From: Clostridia bacterium
Lineage (GTDB): Bacteria > Bacillota_A > Clostridia > Oscillospirales > CAG-272
Assembly: GCA_017414605.1 (NCBI GenBank)
Contig: JAFQLG010000073.1
Span: forward strand, 1-13,170
Direction: 5' to 3'
DNA length: 13,170 nt
Shown here: in pieces, positions 1 to 6,840 of the stretch
Position numbering within the stretch: the stretch's first letter is position 1
Layout: every line of letters begins with the position of its first letter
Notes under the pieces: model-generated
Told to the model about the DNA's origin: nothing
Databases searched by the model: none
The model's input: the letters and a program-made list of their open reading frames with translations, nothing else
Made by a program: the position numbers and the translations under genes

Positions 1-845
1 CGGTTGCTGTGCGCAAGATACCTTTCTCGCAGAGCATAAGCGTTGATGGCGCGAGCGGCAAGTGTCAGGCGAGCGCCACGGCGGCGATCTGCGAGATGAA
101 TATTGACGTTGAGGAGAGCAGGATCGCCATAGATCTCGGTATGCTTATAGACGTAACGGTGCAAAAGAGCGAAAGGGTGAATTATGTAAAGGATGTTTAT
201 TCCACAGTATATAAGACCGAGGGCGAATATAGCAAACTTCCCGTAGAGATGTGCGGCGTAGCGATGTGTGCAAACTTTACCCTGAGTGATTCTATGTCGC
301 TTGAGGATGCGGGAATATCCCGAGGCTGCACGGTCATAGACTCGTCTGGCGTGGCAAATGCAGATGAGGTGCAATATGACGAGGGCGGCAGAATGACCCT
401 GTCAGGCAAGGCAAAGTTTACTCTGCTTGCCCAAAAGGAAGGAGAATATGTCACGTATGACGTGGAGCTTCCTTTCAGATACACATCGCAAACGCCGATA
501 AAGAGCAGCGAGCGCATAATGGGTGAGCCCCAGCCTTACGTTGTTTTCTCGCGCCATAGAATTGACGGCGAGCGCATCGGTATTGATGCCGAGATATACG
601 TTTCGGGTTGTATGTCGCAAACAGGCGATATATGCGTGCTTGATAAGGTCAATTTCGGTGACGAGATAGAAAAGACGAGCGGCGGATACGTTGTGTGTTA
701 CCCCTCGCGCAGCGATAGCCTCTGGAGCGTTGCAAAGCGCTATGGAAAGGCGGTTTCTGATATTGCCGATCGCAACGGAATAGCAAATGAGTATGCCTAC
801 GATAATGTACAATCCCTTGAGGGCAACAGTTATCTTATAATATGA
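1..845 (+). CDS. SipL-like SPOCS (DUF3794) and LysM domain protein, 5' end missing
   Basis: The frame is open to the left edge, so the gene starts upstream; the GTG at position 9 is internal. Numbering from that GTG, residues 1-60 match the second half of a SPOCS/DUF3794 domain (an IPFSQ segment followed by alternating beta strands). Residues about 132-200 look like another SPOCS-type unit (GKAKFTLL to DVELPF). Residues about 227-278 are a LysM repeat (DSLWSVAKRYG, then I-A-D-R-N-G-I, ending in an L-I-I strand). SPOCS plus a C-terminal LysM is the architecture of SipL, which in Clostridioides difficile links the SpoIVA layer to the forespore during coat assembly; LysM generally binds glycans. 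SPOCS/LysM proteins also occur as uncharacterised paralogues, so SipL orthology is inferred. It ends at TGA, followed by a strong hairpin. Confidence 0.8.
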   Translation, partial: VAVRKIPFSQSISVDGASGKCQASATAAICEMNIDVEESRIAIDLGMLIDVTVQKSERVNYVKDVYSTVYKTEGEYSKLPVEMCGVAMCANFTLSDSMSLEDAGISRGCTVIDSSGVANADEVQYDEGGRMTLSGKAKFTLLAQKEGEYVTYDVELPFRYTSQTPIKSSERIMGEPQPYVVFSRHRIDGERIGIDAEIYVSGCMSQTGDICVLDKVNFGDEIEKTSGGYVVCYPSRSDSLWSVAKRYGKAVSDIADRNGIANEYAYDNVQSLEGNSYLII

Positions 846-847
846 TC

Positions 848-878
848 CTAACGCCGCCGTTTCAAACGGCGGCGTTAG
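848..878. terminator. Perfect 15-bp hairpin between convergent genes
   Basis: Positions 848-862 and 864-878 are perfect inverted complements separated by one base, so the folded RNA would have a short loop within GTTTCAAAC. It sits three bases after the stop of the SPOCS/LysM gene and three bases before the end of the 166-aa gene on the other strand. The tract after it is only weakly T-rich on the plus strand (GCTTTATCC) and not T-rich on the minus strand. It is therefore a likely transcription end or 3' stabiliser for both genes rather than a textbook intrinsic terminator. Confidence 0.65.
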
Positions 879-880
879 CT

Positions 881-1381
881 TTATCCCGCGAAAAGCAGAA
901 GACCGAGCAGCAAAATGAGTTCGCTATCGGTGTCACCCGTGTCGTTTCCCGAGAGATAAACTAAAAGCATTATTCCAAGGATCAAAAGCTCCTCGGTTCC
1001 TATCCCGTGACCAAAGGGAAAGCCGTTTGCATTAAGCGAGCGGGGCAAAAGGGAAGAAAAGATCGAGCTTTTTGGCTCCGGCTCTTTTTCTTTTTGCTCG
1101 TTTGTCGGTTTTTCATTTGCGGCTATGTGCCCTTCGGGCAGGAGAGGCTCATCGTATTGCTCTTGCGGCGCGGATGGCGAAGCTTGCCCCGTTTCTCTTA
1201 AACTGTTGGCAAGAGGCGAGCTTTTTGCAGGGATCTCGCTTTTGGGAGTGTCGCGCGGAGGCGGAGAACTTTGTCTTATGGGCGGCGGCATGTCGCCGTA
1301 TGCTCCACCCGAAAAGGCGTTGCCTCCGTAATTTTCGGGTAGCTTTATGCGGGTAGCGGGAGAGGGTGGTCTTACGTACAT
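881..1381 (-). CDS. Hypothetical protein, proline-rich with two short C-terminal hydrophobic segments (166 aa)
   Basis: I do not recognise a named family. The start is well supported by GAGGAGG seven bases before the ATG. Residues 1-105 are low-complexity and rich in Pro, Ser, Glu and Lys (MPPP, SSPPPRD, EKEPEPK) and are probably disordered. The C-terminus carries two short hydrophobic stretches, about 130-144 and 153-166, separated by an acidic Asn/Asp/Gly linker (GNDTGDTD). This looks like a short membrane hairpin or a peripheral membrane tail. It is the last gene of a three-gene minus-strand cluster: the preceding gene's stop codon overlaps the start of this gene's ribosome binding site, which suggests translational coupling. 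From memory, small clostridial proteins with similar Leu-rich tails exist, but I cannot assign a function. Confidence 0.7.
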   Translation of the reverse strand: MYVRPPSPATRIKLPENYGGNAFSGGAYGDMPPPIRQSSPPPRDTPKSEIPAKSSPLANSLRETGQASPSAPQEQYDEPLLPEGHIAANEKPTNEQKEKEPEPKSSIFSSLLPRSLNANGFPFGHGIGTEELLILGIMLLVYLSGNDTGDTDSELILLLGLLLFAG

Positions 1382-1393
1382 ATTATATCCTCC

Positions 1394-1834
1394 TCAAAGT
1401 GTTTTGAGAATATCGCCCAAGCGACTTAGCTTGATTATGTAGTCGATAGCCGTTTGCCTGCCGGGGCTGAGATAGGGCTTCATGGCGCAGAGCAGAGCGG
1501 CGCGGTTGGCGTCGTGTCCTCGGGGTTCGGGCAGGCTCTGCCGATGATCACTGTCCACATGCGGAGCTTTGGCGGCAGGAGAGGCGTTTCCTTGTCCCAT
1601 AAAGGTTTCAAGTAGGGGCTTGGCTATGGATATAAGGCGGGGAAGGTTGGATAAAAGCTCGGGATTTTGTAGAAGAGAGGAAAAGATATCTCCCTCGGGC
1701 TGTAGGGTGGAGGAGGGAGGGGACTGCTGATGCGGGCTGGCGGAATTTTGTGAAAATCTTTGCAATATCTCGGAGAGCAGCGCATCTTGAGAGGCGTCGG
1801 CATGCTCCTCGGGTCTTATATTGGCGGTATCCAT
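1394..1834 (-). CDS. Hypothetical protein with conserved-looking helical C-terminus (146 aa)
   Basis: Unrecognised soluble protein with no signal peptide or membrane segment. The N-terminal ~45 residues and the middle (about 80-105) are polar, Ser/Pro/Gln-rich and probably disordered. Two ordered-looking blocks remain: a helical stretch at about 55-75 (LLSNLPRLISIAKPLLE), and a C-terminal block from about 109 to 146 containing ALLCAMKPYLSPGRQTAIDY and then KLSRLGDIL. The latter reads like a conserved helical core. The start ATG lies three bases after the stop of the 75-aa gene and has only a weak AAAGG-type site upstream, so translation is probably coupled to that gene. It is the middle gene of the cluster. 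Confidence 0.7.
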   Translation of the reverse strand: MDTANIRPEEHADASQDALLSEILQRFSQNSASPHQQSPPSSTLQPEGDIFSSLLQNPELLSNLPRLISIAKPLLETFMGQGNASPAAKAPHVDSDHRQSLPEPRGHDANRAALLCAMKPYLSPGRQTAIDYIIKLSRLGDILKTL

Positions 1835-1837
1835 ATT

Positions 1838-2065
1838 TCAGGTTGTCTTGCCTTTCTTGAAACTTTCGATAAGCTCCGCAGCGCGCGAGATATCTCCGTC
1901 CGTTGCCATAGAGAGCGCAGACCTTATCCCCGCAAGCTCGCCGGCTCCCAGCTTTATGGTGTCGGGTGGGATTCCAGCATCCGCGGCAAGCTTTTTGATT
2001 ATAAGCGTCAGGTGCGCGTCATCAAGGCGTAAAAGCATATCAATTGATCTTTTATCAAGCATCAT
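1838..2065 (-). CDS. Small hypothetical protein, helical (75 aa), first gene of the cluster
   Basis: The frame stays open to 2194, but the start at 2065 is preferred because AAAGGAGT lies eight bases before this ATG. The extra upstream residues (Cys/His/Pro-rich) look non-coding and overlap the promoter region. The protein begins MMLDKRSIDMLLRL and reads as three or four amphipathic helices, with a segment ITRSAL-like in character (IRSALSMATDGDISRAAELI) near the C-terminus. No signal peptide, membrane segment or catalytic motif is visible. I do not recognise a named family. It leads a minus-strand cluster with the 146-aa gene (3-base gap) and the 166-aa gene. Small size and helical character would suit a regulatory or adaptor protein, but that is a guess. 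Confidence 0.68.
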   Translation of the reverse strand: MMLDKRSIDMLLRLDDAHLTLIIKKLAADAGIPPDTIKLGAGELAGIRSALSMATDGDISRAAELIESFKKGKTT

Positions 2066-2102
2066 AGCATTGACTCCTTTCGGCATTTTGCTTTTGTCAC
2101 AG

Positions 2103-2132
2103 TTTATGCAAAAGGGCGCCGTAAGGTGTAAA
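2103..2132 (-). promoter_or_regulatory. Candidate sigma-A-type promoter for the 75/146/166-aa gene cluster
   Basis: Read on the minus strand, TTTACA (2132-2127) is followed after 18 bases by CATAAA (2108-2103). Transcription would start near 2096, giving a leader of about 30 bases before the ATG at 2065. The -35 box is a five-of-six match, the -10 box four of six, and the spacing one base over the optimum, so the call is tentative. Confidence 0.35.
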
Positions 2133-2148
2133 AAGTGCGGTGCGGGTA

Positions 2149-2177
2149 TTGCAAACAAGGGTATAATATGGTATAAT
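2149..2177 (+). promoter_or_regulatory. Sigma-A-type promoter with extended -10 for the AAA+/DUF2357-like operon
   Basis: TTGCAA (2149-2154), a 17-base spacer, and TATAAT (2172-2177) preceded by TGG, which is an extended -10. A second TATAAT lies at 2162-2167, inside the spacer, because the 10-mer GGTATAATAT is repeated in tandem (2160-2169 and 2170-2179). Only the downstream copy has a reasonable -35 at the right distance. Predicted transcription start is near 2184, leaving about 58 bases before the ATG at 2242. Confidence 0.65.
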
Positions 2178-2241
2178 ATATATGGCTTAGACACGATTTG
2201 CCAATTTGTGACAGGCTACTATCTTTCAGAGGAGAATCAAT

Positions 2242-2322
2242 ATGAATAAGCTTTTTGATGCTATAGACAATTTTTTGGAGCGCATGACCGCACCAAAGGG
2301 CAGAATTATAAGAAATGCATGA
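2242..2322 (+). other. 26-codon 5' segment of the AAA+ gene, ended by in-frame TGA
   Basis: An ATG at 2242 has a good ribosome binding site (AGAGGAG at 2228-2234, seven bases away). It opens 26 codons beginning MNKLFDAIDNFLERM and stops at TGA 2320-2322. The segment is in the same frame as the long AAA+ reading frame: the codons after the TGA read Cys-Phe-Leu-Leu-Cys and run straight into the first membrane helix. The 26 residues, amphipathic and then basic (KGRIIRNA), are what one expects on the cytoplasmic side before a first transmembrane helix. The simplest reading is that this is the true N-terminus and that codon 27 was a sense codon, for example TGG (Trp), one G-to-A change away. Alternatives are a sequencing error, or a short leader peptide with reinitiation. 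Confidence 0.7.
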
Positions 2323-2328
2323 TGCTTC

Positions 2329-4665
2329 TTGCTTTGTGCGATATCCATTTTAGCACTATATTTGCTTGTATATAGCCCGATATGCGTCATTGGTGAGGAG
2401 CAGCAGTATTTCATCAAAGCGATAGACGCCTTTGAAAGCATGAGCTCAGAGGACGGTGCTGTGCACTCGTTTGCCTTTCTTCAGCTCGGAGCTTACGCCG
2501 CTGTCATAGCATCGGTCATATTTGTTACAATATACGTTTTGAGGATGCTCTGGCATATGAAGGATGAAAACGAGATGGCACGCAGAACGAGAAACACCAT
2601 AGCCTCGTCTGCGGTGATCATCGGCGCTTATACGGTGTTCACGTATTTGTTCTCACCCTTAAACGTTATGGTGGGAGGATATTCCGAGAGCGCGGTTGAT
2701 TACGGTCCTATTAGTATAGTGGCAATTCTGGGTATCGTATACGCTATATGCGTAAGCACCCTTGTTGCACACAGAAACAACAAGGAGCTGAACCGTGCAA
2801 CCGAGAAATACAAGCTTGAGCTAAACAGAAAAAAGCATCAAAGATCTCTTTTCTGGCGCCAAGTCGAGCTTTTGGTGTTCGTTTTTGCAACTGCGGCGGT
2901 TGCTATAGTTGCTCTGATGTCGGACATCATTTACGTTGATTTTTCAAAGACGACCGCAAAGCATATACCCGATTTTCAAATATCGGGAGCCGACATCATT
3001 CTCGGCCGCTTTCAGCCTCAATCGGTAAGTGAGGGCATTATTTCATATTTGGTATTTGCGCTCTTTTTCTTAACGGCGATAATGCTGTTTTTGTCGCTCG
3101 TGTCCTTTATCGGACGCTCGTCGCAGTATTCAAAGGTAGCCGCAGGCTCTCTTATCGTAAGCTCCGTGTCCTGTATGGCGGTCGGACTTTTCGGCCAGTA
3201 TTACAACATCGTGCAGGAGCTCAATAAGGATATAATCAAGAGAATACTCAACCAGTACGCAAATATTGCAGAGGAGCTTTTGAAATACGAGGTCACAAGT
3301 GACCTTATAATATATTGCTTTGTACTTATCGTGGTGTTGACTGTTTTGTTTGTGCGCCGTCCCTATACCCGAGCAAGAGAAATATCGGAAAAGATCGCAA
3401 AGCTTGATGAGGTGCTGCTCTCTCCCGCTGCGGAGATCAAGATATCAAGCGCAAGCATCGAGCGCCCCGAAGAAGCAAAGGCTAACGACGGATTTTACAG
3501 TGAGAGCGTGCATAGCGAGCGCGCTGATGCGGCTGTGGCGACTGCGGTTATTGCAGATCCTTGCCCCGCGTTTACGCAGCTTGACGGAAACATTTCAAAA
3601 TATTCAACAGAGCTTGCTCGTAAAAGAGAGCAGCTGCTTGAAAATGCAACGCTGCCCACCCTTGTTAACTATATAGTACAGTATGCAAGAGATTCAAAGC
3701 ACCATCTCTTTTACACTCAGGAGAGTATAGCCACCTTCCTTGCGGGACTCGGAGCAACAAGACTCACCATTTTGCAGGGAATGAGCGGAACGGGTAAGAC
3801 AAGTCTACCTAAGATCGTGGCGGAAGCGCTCATGTCGGTGTGCGACATAGTAGAGGTGGAATCCTCCTGGCGTGATAAAAACGAGCTTTTAGGCTACTAT
3901 AACGAATTCAGCAAGATATACACGCCCAAAAAGTTTACGCAGGCGCTTTATCGCGCGTGCCTCAACTCCGATACGATAACGTTTATTGTTCTTGACGAAA
4001 TGAACCTTAGCCGTATAGAATACTATTTCTCGGATTTCCTTTCTCTTATGGAGAACGAGCCCGATAAGCGCGAGCTCAAGCTGCTCAATGTTCCGCTTTA
4101 CAGAACGGTTAACGGCGAGAGCAGAGAATATGCGGCGCTTGTGGACGGTCATACCGTAAAGATCCCGCAGAATATCTGGTTTATAGGAACCGCAAACCGA
4201 GATGAGAGCACCTACGATATAAGCGATAAGGTGTATGACCGCGCACACACCATGAACTTTGACAAGAGAGCTCAAAAGCCTATGTTCTTTGGTGAGCCGC
4301 AAAGCCCCAAGTATCTTCCCGCAAGCGAGCTTGTAAGACTGTTTGACGAGGCGTGCGCAACCGTTAAGGCGGATATAGACAGCTATCCCGTAATAAAGAG
4401 GGCAGAGCAGCTGCTTGAGCCTTACAATATTTCCTTCGGTAACCGTATCGCTATGCAGATAGAGACGTTTATCAGCATATACGTGTCCTGCTTCAGCGCA
4501 ACCGACTCGGTAGTAAACGATGCTATCGATATAATCATGCTCAGCAAGGTAGTCAAGAAGCTCGAGCTCAAGAGCGTTGAGGATAAGGACACCCTGGCAC
4601 GTGAGTTTGAAAAGATCGGACTTACAAGATGTGCAGGCTTTGTTATGAGTCTTAAGGAGGACTGA
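2329..4665 (+). CDS. Membrane-anchored McrB-like AAA+ ATPase, 5' end interrupted by a stop codon
   Basis: This is the intact frame of 778 codons from a TTG with no ribosome binding site; the original start is probably ATG 2242, separated by an in-frame TGA at 2320. Hydrophobic segments at about 1-20, 52-72, 91-110, 127-147, 180-200, 238-262, 271-290 and 325-343 give about eight helices, placing both ends in the cytoplasm. After a linker (about 345-440) comes an AAA+ domain: Walker A GMSGTGKTS (484-492), Walker B FIVLDEMN (D556, E557), sensor-1-like FIGTANRD (N623) and a candidate arginine finger in YDRA (about 638). The DEMNLSRIEYYFSDFLSLME block resembles the McrB/AAA_5 group, whose members drive DNA translocation with a McrC-type partner. 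The next gene starts four bases after this stop. The eight-helix anchor is unusual for McrB relatives. The substrate is unknown. Confidence 0.8.
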   Translation: MLCAISILALYLLVYSPICVIGEEQQYFIKAIDAFESMSSEDGAVHSFAFLQLGAYAAVIASVIFVTIYVLRMLWHMKDENEMARRTRNTIASSAVIIGAYTVFTYLFSPLNVMVGGYSESAVDYGPISIVAILGIVYAICVSTLVAHRNNKELNRATEKYKLELNRKKHQRSLFWRQVELLVFVFATAAVAIVALMSDIIYVDFSKTTAKHIPDFQISGADIILGRFQPQSVSEGIISYLVFALFFLTAIMLFLSLVSFIGRSSQYSKVAAGSLIVSSVSCMAVGLFGQYYNIVQELNKDIIKRILNQYANIAEELLKYEVTSDLIIYCFVLIVVLTVLFVRRPYTRAREISEKIAKLDEVLLSPAAEIKISSASIERPEEAKANDGFYSESVHSERADAAVATAVIADPCPAFTQLDGNISKYSTELARKREQLLENATLPTLVNYIVQYARDSKHHLFYTQESIATFLAGLGATRLTILQGMSGTGKTSLPKIVAEALMSVCDIVEVESSWRDKNELLGYYNEFSKIYTPKKFTQALYRACLNSDTITFIVLDEMNLSRIEYYFSDFLSLMENEPDKRELKLLNVPLYRTVNGESREYAALVDGHTVKIPQNIWFIGTANRDESTYDISDKVYDRAHTMNFDKRAQKPMFFGEPQSPKYLPASELVRLFDEACATVKADIDSYPVIKRAEQLLEPYNISFGNRIAMQIETFISIYVSCFSATDSVVNDAIDIIMLSKVVKKLELKSVEDKDTLAREFEKIGLTRCAGFVMSLKED

Positions 4666-4669
4666 CGAG

Positions 4670-6253
4670 GTGAGCGGTATTCGCATTGAAAAAGGCAACG
4701 CGCAAACGTCCTTTGACCAAGAGATGCGGATGGCGGGCGGAAACAAGGAGATCTATACGAGGCTTTTGGAGTTTGCAAACGAGCACCAAAGCATAGGATA
4801 TGATGACTTTGAGAACGCCCTTATGGGCGAGGTATGCCTTTTTAACGTTCCCGATGACGAGTATCTTCGTCAGGTGGAGGCAAAGCTTGATCTGATAATC
4901 AAGGCGTTGCCCGCATTCAAGCGCATATTTTCAAGACCTATCATCAGACTCAAGGACGAGCGTCATATCGTTCCCATAGAGGCAGTAAAGGTGATAGACA
5001 AGCCCTCGCTTACGCACGTAGCGTCCAGATGCGAGCTTTGGGAAAACGTAACGGGAGAGGGCATCAAGCCCCGTAAGCTTATGACGCTTGAGCACGTTGA
5101 GACCTATAAGATATACGAGAATATCGTTTTTGCCTATGCGGTTGACAGTATCCTTTCGTATATAAGGCGCACACTCGTGCGCATAAAGGACGTGGTGTAC
5201 GGATGCAGGGATATACATTTCAATCTTTTGGACCGTACGCATCACCATTTGTATTTTCTCGCGGTAGGCAAGCTTTATCTGGAGTACGTAAACTCGCGCG
5301 CATCGCAGGAAAATTGGTTGAGATGTATAGACAAAATGATGTTCGTGGACAAAGCGTTGCGTGCAAAGCTTCATTCGCCCGTCTATAGACATTGCAGACA
5401 AAAGAGCTACAATCTTAAGCTCAAAAAGACCAACATTTTCCGCTCACACAAGGATTATGCAGAGGTGTTCAAAACGCTCAAGCTGCTTTTTTCGGGGCAG
5501 GAATATTCTCTCGCCGCGGAAAATGAGGTTTGCGCGCATGACGAGGAATATGAGACATTTTGCAAGCTCATATCCTTGTTTGCTGTAGGACATTTTAATT
5601 ATAAGTTCAGCAAAAGAAGCAAAATAGACCTTTCCGATTTCAAGATACGCTCAAAATTTCTGGATTGGACCCTCACCGCCACAAATTACAGCTTTGGCGA
5701 GGTAAAAGGGTTGAAATTCACTACCCGCAAGGATAAGGAATATACTACTTGTATGTTGTTTGGTGAGCGCGGGGACGTGTCAGCCTCTAATCTTGAGGAG
5801 CTGAAGCTTGATTGCCGCGCAGACGAGTACCTTTGGTGCTCTCCCACGTCTTACGGCGATAACGGCACGGTTTATCTCAGCGTGTTTGATATCGATTCAT
5901 TCCGCCGTGTACAGCAGATACTTTTGCGGGGAATGATAATGGCAGACAGCCAAAGAGACGTGTGTCCGTTTTGCGGAGGCAGACTTGAAGCGCAGGGTTC
6001 AAAGAGCATTTGCAGAGGCTGTAATGCCGAGATAGGTGAGCTTTCGTGTCCTACAACGGGCAAAAAGTATTGCGTTTCGGGAATCGTGCGCGCAAAAGAG
6101 TCGTATGATAAGGGCGAGACGGAAAAAAGAAGATTCTTGCACGACAGACTTGACGAGGCACAGCTGCATTTCAGAAATATTACGCCCATCACCCATTACG
6201 GAGCGCCTATATGTCCGCACTGTAACAGGGCGCATACGGACGGCGACCTTTAG
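4670..6253 (+). CDS. DUF2357-like (McrC-like?) partner protein with C-terminal zinc ribbons
   Basis: 527 residues from a GTG with AAGGAGG nine bases upstream, inside the end of the AAA+ gene, so the two are probably translationally coupled. Residues about 87-170 look like the DUF2357 type found beside McrB-like ATPases (RPIIRLKDE, then TLEHVETYKIYEN and a hydrophobic helix). The middle (about 200-420) is mixed alpha/beta; a block at about 292-312 (EEYETFCKLISLFAVG) recalls the region before the nuclease core in such proteins. I cannot find a convincing D...ExK catalytic set, so nuclease activity is doubtful. The C-terminus has a zinc ribbon (C432, C435, C448, C451), another Cys pair (C460, C468) and a terminal C515-x2-C518. 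No signal peptide or membrane helix. The family assignment is by eye only. Confidence 0.6.
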   Translation: MSGIRIEKGNAQTSFDQEMRMAGGNKEIYTRLLEFANEHQSIGYDDFENALMGEVCLFNVPDDEYLRQVEAKLDLIIKALPAFKRIFSRPIIRLKDERHIVPIEAVKVIDKPSLTHVASRCELWENVTGEGIKPRKLMTLEHVETYKIYENIVFAYAVDSILSYIRRTLVRIKDVVYGCRDIHFNLLDRTHHHLYFLAVGKLYLEYVNSRASQENWLRCIDKMMFVDKALRAKLHSPVYRHCRQKSYNLKLKKTNIFRSHKDYAEVFKTLKLLFSGQEYSLAAENEVCAHDEEYETFCKLISLFAVGHFNYKFSKRSKIDLSDFKIRSKFLDWTLTATNYSFGEVKGLKFTTRKDKEYTTCMLFGERGDVSASNLEELKLDCRADEYLWCSPTSYGDNGTVYLSVFDIDSFRRVQQILLRGMIMADSQRDVCPFCGGRLEAQGSKSICRGCNAEIGELSCPTTGKKYCVSGIVRAKESYDKGETEKRRFLHDRLDEAQLHFRNITPITHYGAPICPHCNRAHTDGDL

Positions 6254-6268
6254 CGGTCAAGGAGCGAT

Positions 6269-6781
6269 ATGAATATTCTCATTTTTTCCGATTCGCACGG
6301 AAAGCAGGATAACATAAGGGAGGCGCTATCTCGCCAGATATCGATGCCCGATGCCGTTATCTTTTTGGGTGACGGACTTCGCGACTTGGACGGTATTGAT
6401 CTTGGCGGCATTCCCTTACATTCTGTATGCGGCAACTGTGACAGTATGGTGGCGCAGCTTTTCGATACGCCCGATGAGCAGCTGCTCTTTATTGGCGGCA
6501 AGCGCATTTTTATAACTCACGGGCATAAATATCACGTAAAGAGCCTGCTTTCCCCCATTATCTTAAGGGCGAGGGAGCTTTGTGCCGACATAGTGCTTTT
6601 CGGGCATACGCACCAGGCGCTTGAAATGACGCTTGGCGAGGAAAACCAATATGGCATCAAGCTTGAAAAGCCGTTGTTGGTAATGAACCCGGGCAGTATC
6701 GGCTCGTATCCGTATTGCTTTGGAAGCATAGATATATTAAAGGACGGCTCCGCCCTTATGTCGCATGGCTCGCTAAGATAA
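6269..6781 (+). CDS. YfcE/MJ0936-type metallophosphoesterase (170 aa)
   Basis: A calcineurin-like phosphodiesterase with the full metal-binding set: FSDSHG (D8, H10), LGDG (D35), GNCD (N56), ITHGH (H84, H86) and GHTH (112-115), then NPGS (140-143). Length and motif spacing fit the cytoplasmic YfcE/MJ0936 family, which hydrolyses phosphodiesters in vitro using two divalent metals; the natural substrate is usually unknown. The start ATG has AAGGAG closely upstream (GGAG four bases away). It begins 15 bases after the DUF2357-like gene on the same strand and is probably cotranscribed with it. The functional link to the AAA+ pair is only positional; in many Firmicutes this gene is a stand-alone housekeeping gene. 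Transcription ends at the hairpin just downstream. Confidence 0.9.
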   Translation: MNILIFSDSHGKQDNIREALSRQISMPDAVIFLGDGLRDLDGIDLGGIPLHSVCGNCDSMVAQLFDTPDEQLLFIGGKRIFITHGHKYHVKSLLSPIILRARELCADIVLFGHTHQALEMTLGEENQYGIKLEKPLLVMNPGSIGSYPYCFGSIDILKDGSALMSHGSLR

Positions 6782-6788
6782 CAAAAAA

Positions 6789-6817
6789 AGGAATAAAGCC
6801 TTTGTGGCCTTATTCCT
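6789..6817. terminator. Bidirectional intrinsic terminator between metallophosphoesterase gene and spoVG
   Basis: Arms 6789-6800 (AGGAATAAAGCC) and 6806-6817 (GGCCTTATTCCT) form a 12-bp stem with one mismatch and a 5-base loop. On the minus strand it is followed by a run of seven T, making a strong terminator for spoVG. On the plus strand it is followed by GGTTTT, a weaker end for the AAA+ operon. Confidence 0.85.
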
Positions 6818-6840
6818 GGTTTTGCAAACTTTGCTGTGTT

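Noticed and set aside
2066..2194. N-terminal extension of the 75-aa protein to 2194
   Set aside because: The extension overlaps promoter sequences, has an unusual Cys/His/Pro content, and the internal ATG at 2065 has a well-placed AAAGGAGT.
2320..2322. Selenocysteine or recoded TGA in the AAA+ gene
   Set aside because: The position is next to a first membrane helix with no redox role, no clear SECIS-like hairpin follows, and TGA ends several other genes in the window.
2329..2331. TTG at 2329 as the genuine start of the AAA+ protein
   Set aside because: No ribosome binding site precedes it and it falls inside the first hydrophobic helix, while an ATG with a good site lies in frame upstream.
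3889..4746. Long minus-strand reading frame (285 codons) opposite the AAA+ domain
   Set aside because: It lies antisense to clearly conserved AAA+ motifs, and its product has no recognisable features.
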